Shown here piece by piece: positions 7,206 to 16,249 of a stretch of DNA of 64,000 bases. Position 1 is the first letter of the stretch. Each line of letters opens with the position of its first letter. The notes under the pieces are model-generated. The model saw nothing but the letters and a program-made list of their open reading frames with translations. It was not told where the DNA came from and did no database searches. The DNA is from Nitrososphaera sp. (GTDB lineage: Archaea; Thermoproteota; Nitrososphaeria; Nitrososphaerales; Nitrososphaeraceae), in contig NZ_JACAEH010000007.1 of the NCBI RefSeq assembly GCF_013388945.1, positions 1-64,000 on the forward strand, written 5' to 3'. Both the position numbers and the translations under genes were made by a program.

Positions 7206-8088
7206 TTACAGTTGACCCGCCGTCGGCAGGGATGAGCGTGTGTTCTGCCTGCACGACGATCTTCTCCCTTCCTTCCACAAGTATAGGGTAGGCGTGCACG
7301 TTCTTTTTCTTTATCAAGACGTCTGTGAGCCTGCGCAACCTGGGCACGTCGTACGCGTCTGTGAGCCACCTCAGCGCAAACGGGAGCGATTTATAGCGGC
7401 TCCATATCGTGTTCAAAAGCTCGTCTGCGTCGTCGTCCTTGGTGGGCTTTCTCGAGGTGATGCCAAAGATGTTCTTGACCTTGCCCTCGTGCACCACGCC
7501 TGCGCCGTCCCTGGTGGTGGCAAAGGGCTCTATGGCATACGCCTCGCCTGCCTGCAACGTAAACGACGAGCCGAGCGTCCAGATGTTTGGAATCGACTTG
7601 CCTGCGTGTATTGTATACTGCTGGAGCGAGTGGCCGCTCAGGTTCTGAATGGGCCGGTATCCCATCCTGCTGATGATATTTTCAATGGCCCTGCCGATGT
7701 CTGAAGCCTTTGTGCCCACCTTCGCCATCCGGACGGCTTCTGCGAGCGCGGCTTCGGCAGCCTTTACCATCTGGTCATACTTTGGGTCGTAGCAAACGGT
7801 GACTGCGGTATCTGCGATGTAGCCTTCGACGTGCACGCCGATGTCTATCTTCAGCACGTCGCCTTCCTTTACGGGCGTCTCGTCGTTGGGTTCTGCGGTA
7901 TAGTGCGCCGCTATCTCGTTCAGGCTGGCGTTTACCGGGAACGCCGGCTCTGCGCCCATCTCCCTTATCTGGGCCTCCGCATCCTCGCAGACCTGCAAAA
8001 GCGTCGAGCCCACGTGGTATTTTTTCCGGGCGTCCTCCCTTACCTTTGATGCTATCTTGCCTGCCTTGAGGTAGGCCTCGACGTTCAT
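7195..8088 (-). CDS. map: Methionine aminopeptidase, type II
   Basis: A 297-residue cytosolic metalloprotease of the pita-bread fold that removes N-terminal Met from nascent proteins. Metal ligands are visible as the Asp pair (KIDIGVHVEGYIADTAVTV), the His of the GHSLQQYTIHAG segment, Glu in EPFATTRDGAGVVHEGK and the terminal Glu in VVQAEHTLI. An inserted helical region between the His and the last Glu marks type II. ATG 8088 is 28 bases from a tatata element, so a leaderless message is likely; the longer open frame to 8211 lacks family similarity. Confidence 0.95.
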   Translation of the reverse strand: MNVEAYLKAGKIASKVREDARKKYHVGSTLLQVCEDAEAQIREMGAEPAFPVNASLNEIAAHYTAEPNDETPVKEGDVLKIDIGVHVEGYIADTAVTVCYDPKYDQMVKAAEAALAEAVRMAKVGTKASDIGRAIENIISRMGYRPIQNLSGHSLQQYTIHAGKSIPNIWTLGSSFTLQAGEAYAIEPFATTRDGAGVVHEGKVKNIFGITSRKPTKDDDADELLNTIWSRYKSLPFALRWLTDAYDVPRLRRLTDVLIKKKNVHAYPILVEGREKIVVQAEHTLIPADGGSTVITL

Positions 8089-8123
8089 TTCCCACACAAC
8101 TTGTGGGGGTTGGTATATAGAGG

Positions 8124-8789
8124 TTAGCCGGCCAGGCCGCGGCTGCCGTAAATCTCTGCCAGCGTCGAAAGCTCCATCGTGGTTATCGGCAGCTGGTCGT
8201 CCTCTTCCCAAAAGTCGAACTGGGGCGACATCAGGTAGCCCTTGATCTTTGCGTTGTGCGAAAGTCCAAGCACGTGCCCCATCTCGTGGACCGCGGAATT
8301 CCGAAAAGCGTAACCTGGAAGGTCGATTTCTGTCGAGCCGTCGCCGTGGAGCACCTTTGGCGACAGGTACACATCTGCCTCGTCGGAGATCCCGCCAGTG
8401 TACTGGACTGCCGTGTAGGCTCCCTTCTGGTCGGGGTAGCCCGGAAAGTCCTTGTACGTGTCATAGATGTGGACCCTTACGTCGCACCCTGCCATCGCGC
8501 CGTCGGGCGCGTACCTTGCGCTCATGCTCCACGCATCCGCGTCGCCGGTGTATTCCCTGAGCGCGCTGCGCCAGTCCTGCACGGCAAGCTTGGACCAGAC
8601 ATAGTACTTGTTGGGAACGCCGTCTTCCTTGCTTATGCACACCTGGAGGCTCTGCCTGTCCCACCTGTAGCCTGCTTCCGGCACGGAATGCTCGTCAAAA
8701 TCAGTCTGCTCCTCGTAGTATGTGGCTGCAAATGCTGGCATAAAGAACAGGGAAACAAAAAGCGACGCAGCGAGCGCTAGCCTCAGCAA
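8124..8789 (-). CDS. Secreted matrixin-like zinc metalloprotease
   Basis: A 221-residue exported protein. Residues 1-21 form a signal peptide ending AFA. The catalytic site reads HEMGHVLGLSH, a full HExxHxxGxxH zinc motif, followed by a Met-turn candidate (YLMSP), which places it among metzincins of the matrixin type. The catalytic domain fills most of the chain, with no obvious pro-domain cysteine switch. The TTG start lies about 27 bases from a cataaaagc element. Extracellular proteolysis is the likely role. Proteases of this kind are uncommon enough in archaea that transfer is possible, though base use looks like that of the neighbours. Confidence 0.85.
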   Translation of the reverse strand: MLRLALAASLFVSLFFMPAFAATYYEEQTDFDEHSVPEAGYRWDRQSLQVCISKEDGVPNKYYVWSKLAVQDWRSALREYTGDADAWSMSARYAPDGAMAGCDVRVHIYDTYKDFPGYPDQKGAYTAVQYTGGISDEADVYLSPKVLHGDGSTEIDLPGYAFRNSAVHEMGHVLGLSHNAKIKGYLMSPQFDFWEEDDQLPITTMELSTLAEIYGSRGLAG

Positions 8790-8821
8790 CGGTACTTTTT
8801 CCCGTGCGATGCTTTTATGTC

Positions 8822-9163
8822 TTAGGCGAAACTCTTGTCGCCCTTGTCAAGCGTGGCGATGTTTATCGACTGCTCGACTGTGGACACAAAGATTACGCCG
8901 TCGCCGTGCTCGCCGGTCCTAGACGACTCGACTATCGCCTGGATGACCTTGTCCATGTCGGCGTCGGCCACGAGTATCTCGAACTTGATCTTGGGCAGAA
9001 GGTCGTAGGCCACAGGCTGGCCCCTCCACTGGAGGTGGAGCTCACGCTGCTTGCTCCATCCTGACACGTTGGAGATGGTCATGCCGCCTATACCGAGTTG
9101 CCTAAGCTTTTCCTTGACGACTGGCATCTTTTCAGGGCGCACGATTGCCTCGAGCTTTTTCAT
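8822..9163 (-). CDS. PII (GlnB/GlnK-family) signalling protein, divergent
   Basis: A 113-residue protein with the PII start (MKKLEAIVRPEKMPVVKEKL), central DLLPKIKFEI and RTGEHGDGVIFV. PII trimers sense ATP/ADP and 2-oxoglutarate and control ammonium transport and nitrogen metabolism. The T-loop is unusual and lacks the tyrosine that is uridylylated in enterobacterial proteins. The usual GDGKIFV lysine is Val, and the C-terminal arginines that hold ATP phosphates are absent (SINIATLDKGDKSFA). No ammonium transporter gene is adjacent. It starts at ATG with a TATA-like element (aatttaagatt) about 28 bases upstream. Confidence 0.88.
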   Translation of the reverse strand: MKKLEAIVRPEKMPVVKEKLRQLGIGGMTISNVSGWSKQRELHLQWRGQPVAYDLLPKIKFEILVADADMDKVIQAIVESSRTGEHGDGVIFVSTVEQSINIATLDKGDKSFA

Positions 9164-9280
9164 CCAAACCCCCTATGCTAGAACAATCTTAAATTCTTTG
9201 TTATTATCCACATATACGAATTTTATGATAAATGGTTATGCTTGGCATGCTTTTTAAGCGCCCTCTCTGAGAGAAGGGCA

Positions 9281-11101
9281 TTGGCAAAGTTTGTACTTGA
9301 CACGAGCATAATAATCGACGGCGAGATAACGAAGATGCTTGAAGCCGGCAAGGTAGACGAGGGAAGCGAGATAATCATCCCCCTCGCGGTCCTTGACGAG
9401 CTGCAGTCGCAGGCGTCGACTAACAAGGAGCACGGGTTTGTCGGGCTTGCGGAGATAAAGAAGATGCGCGAGCTGTGCGCAAAGAAAAACATCAGCCTGC
9501 GCTTTGTGGGCCAGAGGCCGGACATCGACGACATAAGGCTTGCCAAGCACGGCAGGATAGACGCGATTATCAAAGACGTCGCGATGCAGGAATCCGCGAC
9601 TTTGTTGACTGCAGACTATGTGCAGGCGCTCGTCGCAGAGGCGCAGGGGATAAAGTCGCAGCACATAAGGGCGCCAACGAAAACGACAGACCTTGAATTT
9701 GAGAAGTACTTTGACGAGACCACGATGAGCGTGCACCTGAAGGAAAACGTGGTGCCGATGGCAAAGAGGGGGAGGCCCGGCAATTTCCAGCTTGTGCAGC
9801 TTGGAAGCGACAAGAGCACGTACGGCGAGCTGACCAAGATAATCAAGGAAGTGTCAGAGGCAAGCAGGGTGTCGGGCGCCGGCACAGTCGAGATTAGCAG
9901 GAGCGGCGCGACTGTCATCCAGTTTGGCAAGTACAGGATTGCCATCACCCGCCCGCCGTTTTCCGACGGCCTTGAGATAACCATCGTCAGGCCGACTGTC
10001 CGGCTGGCGCTTGCAGACTATAACGCAAGCGACAAGCTGATGGAGAGGCTCGCCGGCAAGGCGGAGGGCATCATCATCGCCGGTCCTCCGGGCTCCGGCA
10101 AGAGCACGCTTGCAAGCAGCCTTGCGGAATTTTATGCGGACAAGGGCAAGATAGTAAAGACTTTTGAATCGCCGCGAGACCTGCAGGTGCCCGAAGAAGT
10201 AACGCAGTACGCGCCGCTTGAAGGAAGCTTTGAAAAGGCAGTCGACATTCTGCTCCTTGTCCGGCCCGACTACACCATATACGACGAGGTGCGCCGTGCA
10301 CAGGACTTTAACGTGTTTGCAGACATGCGCCTTGCCGGCGTGGGGATGGTCGGGGTCGTGCACGCCTCAAGCCCGCTTGACGCCGTCCAGCGCTTTATGG
10401 GAAAAGTCGAGCTTGGCATGATACCGCACATACTTGACACTATAATCTTTGTCAAGGACGGTGCGATAAACAAGGTCTACGAGCTTGCGCTCACTGTAAA
10501 GGTGCCGACAGGCATGACAGAGGCCGACCTTGCAAGGCCGCTTGTGGAGGTCAAGGACTTTGAATCCGGCGCAGTGGAATACGAGATCTACACGTACGGC
10601 GAGGAAAACGTCGTGGTGCCTGTTTCAAAGGTGAAGGGGACTGCAGGAGAATCGGGCGTGCGAAAGCTTGCCCAGTCAAAGATAATGGACGTCGTGAGGC
10701 GCTTTGATCCGCGGGCCGAGGTCAACATCCTGTCCGACAGCAGGGTGCAGGTCAAGGTGAGCAAGGAGGCGGCGCCCAAGATAATCGGAAGAGGCGGCTC
10801 CACCATCAACGAGCTGGAGGAGGAGCTTGGTGTACATATCGATGTCGAGGTCAAGACGCCGACGCTTGGAAAAGAGATAGCGTTTGAAGTAAGTGAGTCG
10901 GGCTCTGCCATCACGCTGCTGGTGGACGAGGCCGTCATTGGCAAGACCGTTGACCTGTACATCGAAGACGAGTACGTGCTGTCAAGCCAGGTGGGCAAAA
11001 AGGCGCGGGTAAAGGTGGACAAGCGCTCCGATGCCGGCAAGCAGATTTTCAACGCCATCGTGTCGGGACAGGAAATGCGTATGTTTCTGAGCAAGCGCTA
11101 G
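9281..11101 (+). CDS. PIN domain-PilT-type ATPase-KH domain protein (PINA-like)
   Basis: A 606-residue three-part protein. An N-terminal PIN nuclease-like domain (FVLDTSIIIDGE, acidic residues, TLLTADYVQAL) covers about residues 1-135. A PilT/VirB11-type hexameric ATPase follows, with Walker A GPPGSGKSTLASS and Asp-rich YTIYDEVRRAQD. The C-terminal KH RNA/DNA-binding domain has the KIIGRGGSTINELEEEL GxxG loop. The same architecture is known from the archaeal PINA ATPase, linked to Holliday-junction processing. I chose TTG 9281, 27 bases after a tttttaag TATA element, rather than 9242. It converges on the DtxR gene with a four-base overlap. Confidence 0.9.
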   Translation: MAKFVLDTSIIIDGEITKMLEAGKVDEGSEIIIPLAVLDELQSQASTNKEHGFVGLAEIKKMRELCAKKNISLRFVGQRPDIDDIRLAKHGRIDAIIKDVAMQESATLLTADYVQALVAEAQGIKSQHIRAPTKTTDLEFEKYFDETTMSVHLKENVVPMAKRGRPGNFQLVQLGSDKSTYGELTKIIKEVSEASRVSGAGTVEISRSGATVIQFGKYRIAITRPPFSDGLEITIVRPTVRLALADYNASDKLMERLAGKAEGIIIAGPPGSGKSTLASSLAEFYADKGKIVKTFESPRDLQVPEEVTQYAPLEGSFEKAVDILLLVRPDYTIYDEVRRAQDFNVFADMRLAGVGMVGVVHASSPLDAVQRFMGKVELGMIPHILDTIIFVKDGAINKVYELALTVKVPTGMTEADLARPLVEVKDFESGAVEYEIYTYGEENVVVPVSKVKGTAGESGVRKLAQSKIMDVVRRFDPRAEVNILSDSRVQVKVSKEAAPKIIGRGGSTINELEEELGVHIDVEVKTPTLGKEIAFEVSESGSAITLLVDEAVIGKTVDLYIEDEYVLSSQVGKKARVKVDKRSDAGKQIFNAIVSGQEMRMFLSKR

Positions 11102-11550
11102 CGGAGCAGGCGCTGGCTTTTTGCCAGCTTGATAAACTCCTCGAGCTTTTTCAAAGTCTCGGGGTGCAGGTGGTGCTCTATGCCTTCCGCGTCATGGTTT
11201 GCAGTCTCGATGTCGACGCCTATCATCACCAGAAACTCTGCAAGGATCCCGTGCCTTTCGTGCATGCTCTTTGCGATTGCGGTGCCGGTGTCGGTGAGAG
11301 TTATCCCCCTGTATTTTTCATAGTTGACGTGGCCGGTCTCGCTCAGCCTCTGCAGCATCTTTGTAACGCTTGGCGAGCTGACGCTCAGATAGTTTGAAAT
11401 GTCGACAGTGGTCGCGTAGCCCTTCAACTGAATCAACTCATAGATGACTTCAAGGTAGTCCTCCATGCGGGTTGTCCTGGACGCCTTTTCCGCCTTGTGC
11501 GCGTCGCGGATTGAGTCAAGCCTGCTTTCGTCCAGTTTTTTTCTAGCCAA
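11098..11550 (-). CDS. DtxR/MntR-family metal-dependent regulator
   Basis: A 150-residue regulator. The N-terminal winged helix (MEDYLEVIYELIQ, SVSSPSVTKMLQRL, GITLTDTG) is followed by the dimerisation and metal domain. Likely metal ligands are Glu/His in MEDYLEVIY and in ERHGILAEF and EGIEHHLHPE, which match MntR/IdeR-type sites. No SH3-like C-terminal domain is present, so it is MntR-like in size. It would repress metal-uptake genes when Mn or Fe binds. TTG 11550 is preferred; the frame is open to 11652, but the extra residues do not look like the family. It is divergent from the rhodanese gene. Confidence 0.85.
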   Translation of the reverse strand: MARKKLDESRLDSIRDAHKAEKASRTTRMEDYLEVIYELIQLKGYATTVDISNYLSVSSPSVTKMLQRLSETGHVNYEKYRGITLTDTGTAIAKSMHERHGILAEFLVMIGVDIETANHDAEGIEHHLHPETLKKLEEFIKLAKSQRLLR

Positions 11551-11619
11551 TGCGGCCCTGCATGGGAGACATGCTTGACAGCAATAAATATTAGCATTGT
11601 AAAAAGCCTTTGTAGCCGC

Positions 11620-12411
11620 TTGAAACTCGTAATTTCTGCCGACGAATTGCATTCACTTATCGAGAAAAAAGGCATGAACCTGCTAATAGTGGACGCAAGG
11701 CCGTATGCCGAGTATGCGCAGGGCCATATTCCGGGCGCAGTCAACATCGACCTGATGCAGTTTCACTGGATAGACACATCACAGGAAGGGATTCGGCAGT
11801 TCAACCGCCAGTCAAAGATGCTCCTGTCAAACATCGGCGTGTCAAAGAACAGGTTCGTGGTTTTCTACGACAACGTTTCAGGGCCTTCGGCTGCAAGGGG
11901 CGTGTGGCTCTTGCTTTATTTCTCACACAGCAAGGTGGCAATGCTTGACGGCGGCCTCGAGGGCTGGAAGGCAAAATACGGGACAGAGACAAAGACAAAC
12001 CCTTTCAGGCACGCCAAGTTCGAGGGCAGGCCGGACCCGAAGATACTTGCAGACTACAAGACTATCCTGTCTGCAATGAAAAACAAGAGGACAGTCATAC
12101 TTGACGCGCGCTCAAAAGAAGAGTACGACGGGACCGCGGTAAGGGCGGCGCGTGCAGGCCACATCCCAAAGGCAGTCAACATAGACTGGAATGACAATGT
12201 TCACGGGCCGCAGTTCAAGGACTCGGAGGAACTTGCGCAGATGTATTCCAAGATGCCCAAGGACGCGGAGATCATCACCTACTGCCAGGGCGGATACAGG
12301 GCTGCAAACAGTTTCGTAGTCCTCAAGATGCTTGGATACGAGAACGTCAGGATGTACCTGGGCTCGTGGGGCGAGTGGGGCAACAGGCAGGACCTGCCGG
12401 TCAGTAAATGA
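11620..12411 (+). CDS. Thiosulfate/mercaptopyruvate sulfurtransferase (tandem rhodanese)
   Basis: A 263-residue protein with two rhodanese domains. The N-terminal one (VDARPYAEYAQGHIPGAVNI) lacks the active-site Cys. The C-terminal one (LDARSKEEYDG, AGHIPKAVNIDW) carries the loop YCQGGYRA with the catalytic Cys. This is the normal layout of SseA-type sulfurtransferases, which move sulfane sulfur to acceptors such as cyanide or thiols. TTG 11620 is about 32 bases after an aaatatt element; a longer frame from 11575 is less likely. It overlaps the converging SIS gene by 11 bases. Confidence 0.88.
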   Translation: MKLVISADELHSLIEKKGMNLLIVDARPYAEYAQGHIPGAVNIDLMQFHWIDTSQEGIRQFNRQSKMLLSNIGVSKNRFVVFYDNVSGPSAARGVWLLLYFSHSKVAMLDGGLEGWKAKYGTETKTNPFRHAKFEGRPDPKILADYKTILSAMKNKRTVILDARSKEEYDGTAVRAARAGHIPKAVNIDWNDNVHGPQFKDSEELAQMYSKMPKDAEIITYCQGGYRAANSFVVLKMLGYENVRMYLGSWGEWGNRQDLPVSK

Positions 12412-13309
12412 TGTCCGAGCTTGCTGCAAGCAGTTTCTCGTTTTGCAGAAAATAACATTCCTTCATCCTTTTCCTTCTTGCAACAGCAAGGACAAGGTGC
12501 TGCATGAAAAACGTCGCATAGAGTATTGAACAAAGTCCGTCGTATTTTCCGCAATCAACATACAGCACTTTCAGGCCGGCGCGCCCCAGCCGCCGGGAAA
12601 CACGCGCGTCATCTCCAGAGCCTAACACAACGGTCTGTTCATCTTTGTGACCGAAGAGAGGGGCGTGGCAGAAATCTTCCAAAGGATATGCTGCAGCCCT
12701 TGAGCCAAACACCTCGTTGAGCTTGAGGGCGCCGTACACTGCGGCAGGATAAAGCAGGGAATCTCCAAGCAAAACCGCGCTTTTTGTCTGGATGCTGCTT
12801 GCAATTCTTGTCGCCTTTTTTGACGCGGCGCCGTAGATTGCCTTAAGGTCTGCCGGACACGCGGCGCCTGAAGCAATCTGCGCGCATGCAAGCAACGACG
12901 CGGTAAAGCCAATCGTGCCGGACGTCTTGCCTGCGTTTTTGAATTGAAGGACAAATGTATTGTCGCACGCCTTTGCAAGCGGGCTTGAAGGCTCGGCGGT
13001 GACTGCGACGGTGGATGCGCCTGCACTGCGCGCCGCCTCTGCAGCCTGCACGTTTGCCCTCGTTTTCCCTGATATTGAGAGGAAATACGCGCTTGCACCT
13101 TTCACAATCGCAGGATTGGCGATAATGTCTGCCGGATAAAAGCACAGGACGCGGCCGGGCGAAAGATGGCTGCCTGCAAGGGCCGCGGCGTACGAATCGC
13201 CCGAGCCGGCAAATATCGCCCTGCCCCGGGCAGGCTCTGGCAGGGGCATGGCCGGCAGGTCGACAAGCTGGCGCCAGATGTCAAGCGCCATCGCTTCTAT
13301 CGAGTTCAC
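12401..13309 (-). CDS. SIS-domain protein (sugar isomerase-like)
   Basis: A 302-residue protein with two tandem SIS-type domains, as in the isomerase half of GlmS and in AgaS-like proteins. The first domain has the AIFAGSGDSYAAALAGSHLS loop and FLSISGKTRANVQAAEAARSAG. The second carries AVLLGDSLLYPAAVYGALKLNEVF and PLEDFCHAPLFG. It probably binds a phosphosugar; no glutaminase domain is present, so it is not GlmS itself. The start is GTG 13309, with a cttattatc TATA-like element about 27 bases upstream. The actual substrate cannot be inferred from its neighbours. Confidence 0.75.
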   Translation of the reverse strand: MNSIEAMALDIWRQLVDLPAMPLPEPARGRAIFAGSGDSYAAALAGSHLSPGRVLCFYPADIIANPAIVKGASAYFLSISGKTRANVQAAEAARSAGASTVAVTAEPSSPLAKACDNTFVLQFKNAGKTSGTIGFTASLLACAQIASGAACPADLKAIYGAASKKATRIASSIQTKSAVLLGDSLLYPAAVYGALKLNEVFGSRAAAYPLEDFCHAPLFGHKDEQTVVLGSGDDARVSRRLGRAGLKVLYVDCGKYDGLCSILYATFFMQHLVLAVARRKRMKECYFLQNEKLLAASSDIIY

Positions 13310-13342
13310 TGCCTTGATAAAAAGATGGAAAGATAATAAGGT

Positions 13343-13591
13343 CTACTTTTTGCCGCCCTGCCCCTCTATCACTATCATCGTGAGGGTCGAGCGAACCTTG
13401 TCTATCTTTCTCACGTGCCACGTGATGGTCTCCCTGAGCTTTTCCATGCTGTTTGAGCTGACCTTGGCGATGATGTCGTACACGCCGTAGACGCCGCTCA
13501 CCTCGACGGTTTCAGGCATCTTTCTCAGCTCGCGTATAATGTCGTCCTCGGAACCCAGATCGCAGTTGATTAGCACGTATGCAGTTGGCAT
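13343..13591 (-). CDS. Stand-alone AsnC/Lrp-type effector (RAM) domain
   Basis: An 82-residue protein that is only the ligand-binding, oligomerising domain of the Lrp/AsnC family: AYVLINCDLGSEDDIIREL, then VSGVYGVYDIIAKVSSNSM and TLTMIVIEG. No DNA-binding helix-turn-helix is present. Such stand-alone domains may bind amino acids and modulate full-length Lrp proteins. ATG 13591 is preferred over an upstream GTG at 13612. A paralogue lies at 40746-40997 in this window. Confidence 0.82.
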   Translation of the reverse strand: MPTAYVLINCDLGSEDDIIRELRKMPETVEVSGVYGVYDIIAKVSSNSMEKLRETITWHVRKIDKVRSTLTMIVIEGQGGKK

Positions 13592-13628
13592 GCACGCGCA
13601 TGGCGCGACCATATTATTAAACGGTTCG

Positions 13629-14606
13629 TCAGAACTTTTCCTTCGATCTCTTCTGTGCCTTCAAATAGTCCACAAAATAGTAGAGGTAGGCACGCTCGTT
13701 CACCTTCAGGACCCACGGGATGTAGGACTCGTTCTTGCTGCTTTTCTCAAAGATCTCAAAGCCCGAGTCCTCGACGAGCCGGCGGAACGACTGGCCGTCG
13801 TAGATCTTTTTCGGGGGCGGGTCGCGGTTAAAGTCGTAGGGGTCTGCGATTATCGTGCTTGCGTGCGGCTTTAACAGCCAGTGTATCGACGCCAACAGTT
13901 TCTCCGCGTCGACAAGCTCGAGCAGGTTGATTGCAAGGACCAGGTCGAACTTGTTTGGATGGAACGGCGGCGCAAGCGAGTCGGCTACGCAGAATTCCAC
14001 GTTGCCGAGCTTTTTTTCCATCATCTTCTTGCGCGCTTCTCTGATGAACGAAAACGACAGGTCGATGCCTATTGCAAACGCGTATTTCTGAGCAAGAAGG
14101 AGCGTGCTGTACCCCATGGAACACGCCATGTCCAGTACGACGCCGTCCATGTTGGAGTTTATGCCGTGCACTACTCTGTTGTATACCTCGTTTGGGCGCA
14201 GGTGCCACCTCATGTGCTTCAAGAACCTGTCCTCCTCGGTGTGCTCGTACTGGGTCCACCTGTAGGGCAAAAACCAGCTGCCGCCCTCCTCGTACCTGTC
14301 GTTGGTGGTGCTGGGCGTCAGCTTCGAGCCGCTCTCCTTCAGGAACTCCTTCATTTCCTTGGTGGAACTTTCAAGGAGCCACTTGCCGTACGTGTGCGAC
14401 CTGCCTGCGGCGTAGGCGGCAAAGTCCTTGACTACTATTGCCACGCCCTGAATTATCGGATAGCGTGTGCCGCACTCGGGGCACTTCAAAAAGCCTTCGG
14501 TGCACTCGTTCTCGTTCTGTCCAGTCGCCAGCGACTGAAGTTCAAGCCGTATCTGCCGCTCGCTGTGCTGCAGGCAGACCAGGTGGTGTGCAAACTGGAC
14601 CTTCAT
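13629..14606 (-). CDS. SAM methyltransferase with Trm112-like zinc N-terminus
   Basis: A 325-residue protein. The N-terminal about 60 residues form a Trm112-like zinc element ([24 protein letters not shown]). The class I methyltransferase domain follows, with motif [18 protein letters not shown], the acidic strand AIGIDLSF and a post-motif [12 protein letters not shown]. The C-terminus is basic. The target could be a small molecule, lipid or glycan; the sequence does not say. The zinc element resembles the separate small protein at 18099-18365. It lies immediately downstream of an unknown gene on the same strand. Confidence 0.8.
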   Translation of the reverse strand: MKVQFAHHLVCLQHSERQIRLELQSLATGQNENECTEGFLKCPECGTRYPIIQGVAIVVKDFAAYAAGRSHTYGKWLLESSTKEMKEFLKESGSKLTPSTTNDRYEEGGSWFLPYRWTQYEHTEEDRFLKHMRWHLRPNEVYNRVVHGINSNMDGVVLDMACSMGYSTLLLAQKYAFAIGIDLSFSFIREARKKMMEKKLGNVEFCVADSLAPPFHPNKFDLVLAINLLELVDAEKLLASIHWLLKPHASTIIADPYDFNRDPPPKKIYDGQSFRRLVEDSGFEIFEKSSKNESYIPWVLKVNERAYLYYFVDYLKAQKRSKEKF

Positions 14607-14638
14607 GGCTTCCCGTCGTGGCCGGCCACATATATAGC

Positions 14639-15115
14639 CTAGAGCAGCCCGTCCTGGTGGAGCCGGTCAAGGAGCGGCGCCAGAAATTCCCTTACCTCTT
14701 TTTCGCCAAGCGTTATCCTGCCCCTGAGGCCTATCGCTATTGAAAGCATGTTCCTGTCCTCCCTTGCAGTGTGCACGCCTGACCCGAATATGGAAAACTC
14801 CTTTGCGTGCCTTGCAATCCAGCCCTTCCAGTCCTTTGACCTTGCGAGGTTTGCCTCAAGCGACCCAATGGCGTAGTCGATGTCCACGCCCTCCTCGTGG
14901 TCGAGCAGGTCGAGCTTTGCCATGGGGACAAGCAGGGTGCCTTCGTGCACGTCTTCGTGCCTCTTGTTCATCTGCTCGATTATCTCGTCCTCCTTTTCTT
15001 CAGGCACGATGCTCCCGTAGTGCGGGAAAAAGTACCCTGCAAGCCCGCCGCTTCCGTCGTAGACCTTGTAGTAGGTGTAGTCATACTCCACCTTCCACTT
15101 GATCCTGTCAGGCAA
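14639..15115 (-). CDS. Hypothetical protein
   Basis: A 158-residue acidic soluble protein of unknown function, beginning [21 protein letters not shown]. It has a stretch [19 protein letters not shown] and a C-terminal helix ending [11 protein letters not shown]. No Cys pattern, membrane segment or recognisable domain is seen. It is divergent from alba and sits upstream of the methyltransferase with a 32-base gap, so the two may form one transcript. Confidence 0.6.
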   Translation of the reverse strand: MPDRIKWKVEYDYTYYKVYDGSGGLAGYFFPHYGSIVPEEKEDEIIEQMNKRHEDVHEGTLLVPMAKLDLLDHEEGVDIDYAIGSLEANLARSKDWKGWIARHAKEFSIFGSGVHTAREDRNMLSIAIGLRGRITLGEKEVREFLAPLLDRLHQDGLL

Positions 15116-15189
15116 CCTGACTTTTTGCCATTGAGGAGTATTTGTAGCCTACCGTTGACTTAAATTAGCCCTGTGCCCCTTTTCTTTGC

Positions 15190-15546
15190 ATGACCGAAGC
15201 ACCTAGCACACCAGACGGACAACCAAGCACACCACAAACACAAGCCACCCCGCAGAGGCCGGAAAGAAGGGACGGGCCACACGATACAATCTACATCGGC
15301 AAAAAGCCGCTCATGGCGTACGTGACTTCGACCCTCATCCAGCTGGCAAACCAGCCGACTGTCACCATCAAGGCCCGCGGCCTCAGCATCGGCAGGGCAG
15401 TCGACGTGTCCCAGATAACCATCAAGAGGATGGAGAGCGCCGGCTACAAGATAGGCGACGTGAGGATAGGCTCGGAGACGGTCAAGTCCGAGGACGGAAG
15501 AACCCGAAACGTCTCCACAATCGAGATCGAGATAAAGAAAGCCTGA
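15190..15546 (+). CDS. albA: Alba family DNA/RNA-binding chromatin protein
   Basis: A 118-residue protein. A disordered Pro/Gln/Thr-rich N-terminal tail of about 30 residues precedes a complete Alba domain (TIYIGKKPLMAYVTSTLIQL, IKARGLSIGRAVDVSQITIK, RNVSTIEIEI). Alba dimers coat DNA and bind RNA and are a main chromatin component in many archaea. The tail is longer than in crenarchaeal Alba (about 97 residues in total). ATG 15190 lies 27 bases after cttaaatt, a good leaderless promoter. Confidence 0.95.
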   Translation: MTEAPSTPDGQPSTPQTQATPQRPERRDGPHDTIYIGKKPLMAYVTSTLIQLANQPTVTIKARGLSIGRAVDVSQITIKRMESAGYKIGDVRIGSETVKSEDGRTRNVSTIEIEIKKA

Positions 15547-15606
15547 GCCTGCACGGCTCCTCTTTTTGACTTATATTATATTGCTCTGTTCTATGGTTAG
15601 CAGAAA

Positions 15607-16215
15607 ATGGCTACAGCTGCCATCTACCTTGCGCACCTGAACCCGCTGACAAAGGCGCACGAGGAGATAATATCGACGCTTCTTCGGAACTACAAGGTGT
15701 ACGTCTTTCCTGTGCGCTTTGTGCAAGGCGATGTCGAGATAAACACGAAAAGTTTCCCATTCTCTTTCGAGGTCCGCAAGCAGATGGTCGAGGCAGTCTT
15801 TGGGGACAGGGTCAAGGTGCTCCCCGACTATACCTTTTACGCGCCTTTTTCAAAGTACATGCCGCCGCTCCTGTCGTCAAAGTCGTGGGAGCTTCGAAAC
15901 CAGATTGTGTCGCACGTAGAGGAGCGCGACTTTGTCAGCTACACCGGCGACAAGGCAGAGCGCCTGATGCTCAAGATATACCGCCTAAACCCAATAAAGG
16001 CCGAGAGGCTTGACATATCTGCGTCGTCGGTAAAGGAGATGCTGTACGCCGAGGCTCTTGGGCAGAAGGAACAGAACGGCTGGCGCGGGATGGTGCCGGA
16101 AGCAGTGGCAAAGATAATAGCGGCAAACTGGGACGTCGTGACAAAGTTTGCAAAATCCGAGGACGCCACTTCGCGCGTCATGGGCATGAAGTTCCCAAAA
16201 CAGGGCTACAAGTGA
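15607..16215 (+). CDS. Nucleotidyltransferase-fold protein (NMNAT/cytidylyltransferase-like)
   Basis: A 202-residue HIGH-superfamily nucleotidyltransferase. The N-terminal signature is HLNPLTKAHEE (compare HxGH), and the C-terminal DISASSVKEML resembles the ISSTxIR motif of adenylyl- and cytidylyltransferases. Which alcohol or nucleotide it joins is not clear; NMN adenylyltransferase activity is possible, but the protein is longer than archaeal NadM. It starts at ATG about 30 bases after ttatattatat and precedes ilvE by 34 bases. Confidence 0.75.
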   Translation: MATAAIYLAHLNPLTKAHEEIISTLLRNYKVYVFPVRFVQGDVEINTKSFPFSFEVRKQMVEAVFGDRVKVLPDYTFYAPFSKYMPPLLSSKSWELRNQIVSHVEERDFVSYTGDKAERLMLKIYRLNPIKAERLDISASSVKEMLYAEALGQKEQNGWRGMVPEAVAKIIAANWDVVTKFAKSEDATSRVMGMKFPKQGYK

Positions 16216-16249
16216 CATTTTTAAAGCGGAGTGCAAATCCCAGTCCTAC

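Noticed and set aside
13881-14642. 253-residue frame antisense to the methyltransferase at 13629
   Set aside because: The opposite strand encodes an evident SAM methyltransferase; this frame has no family features.
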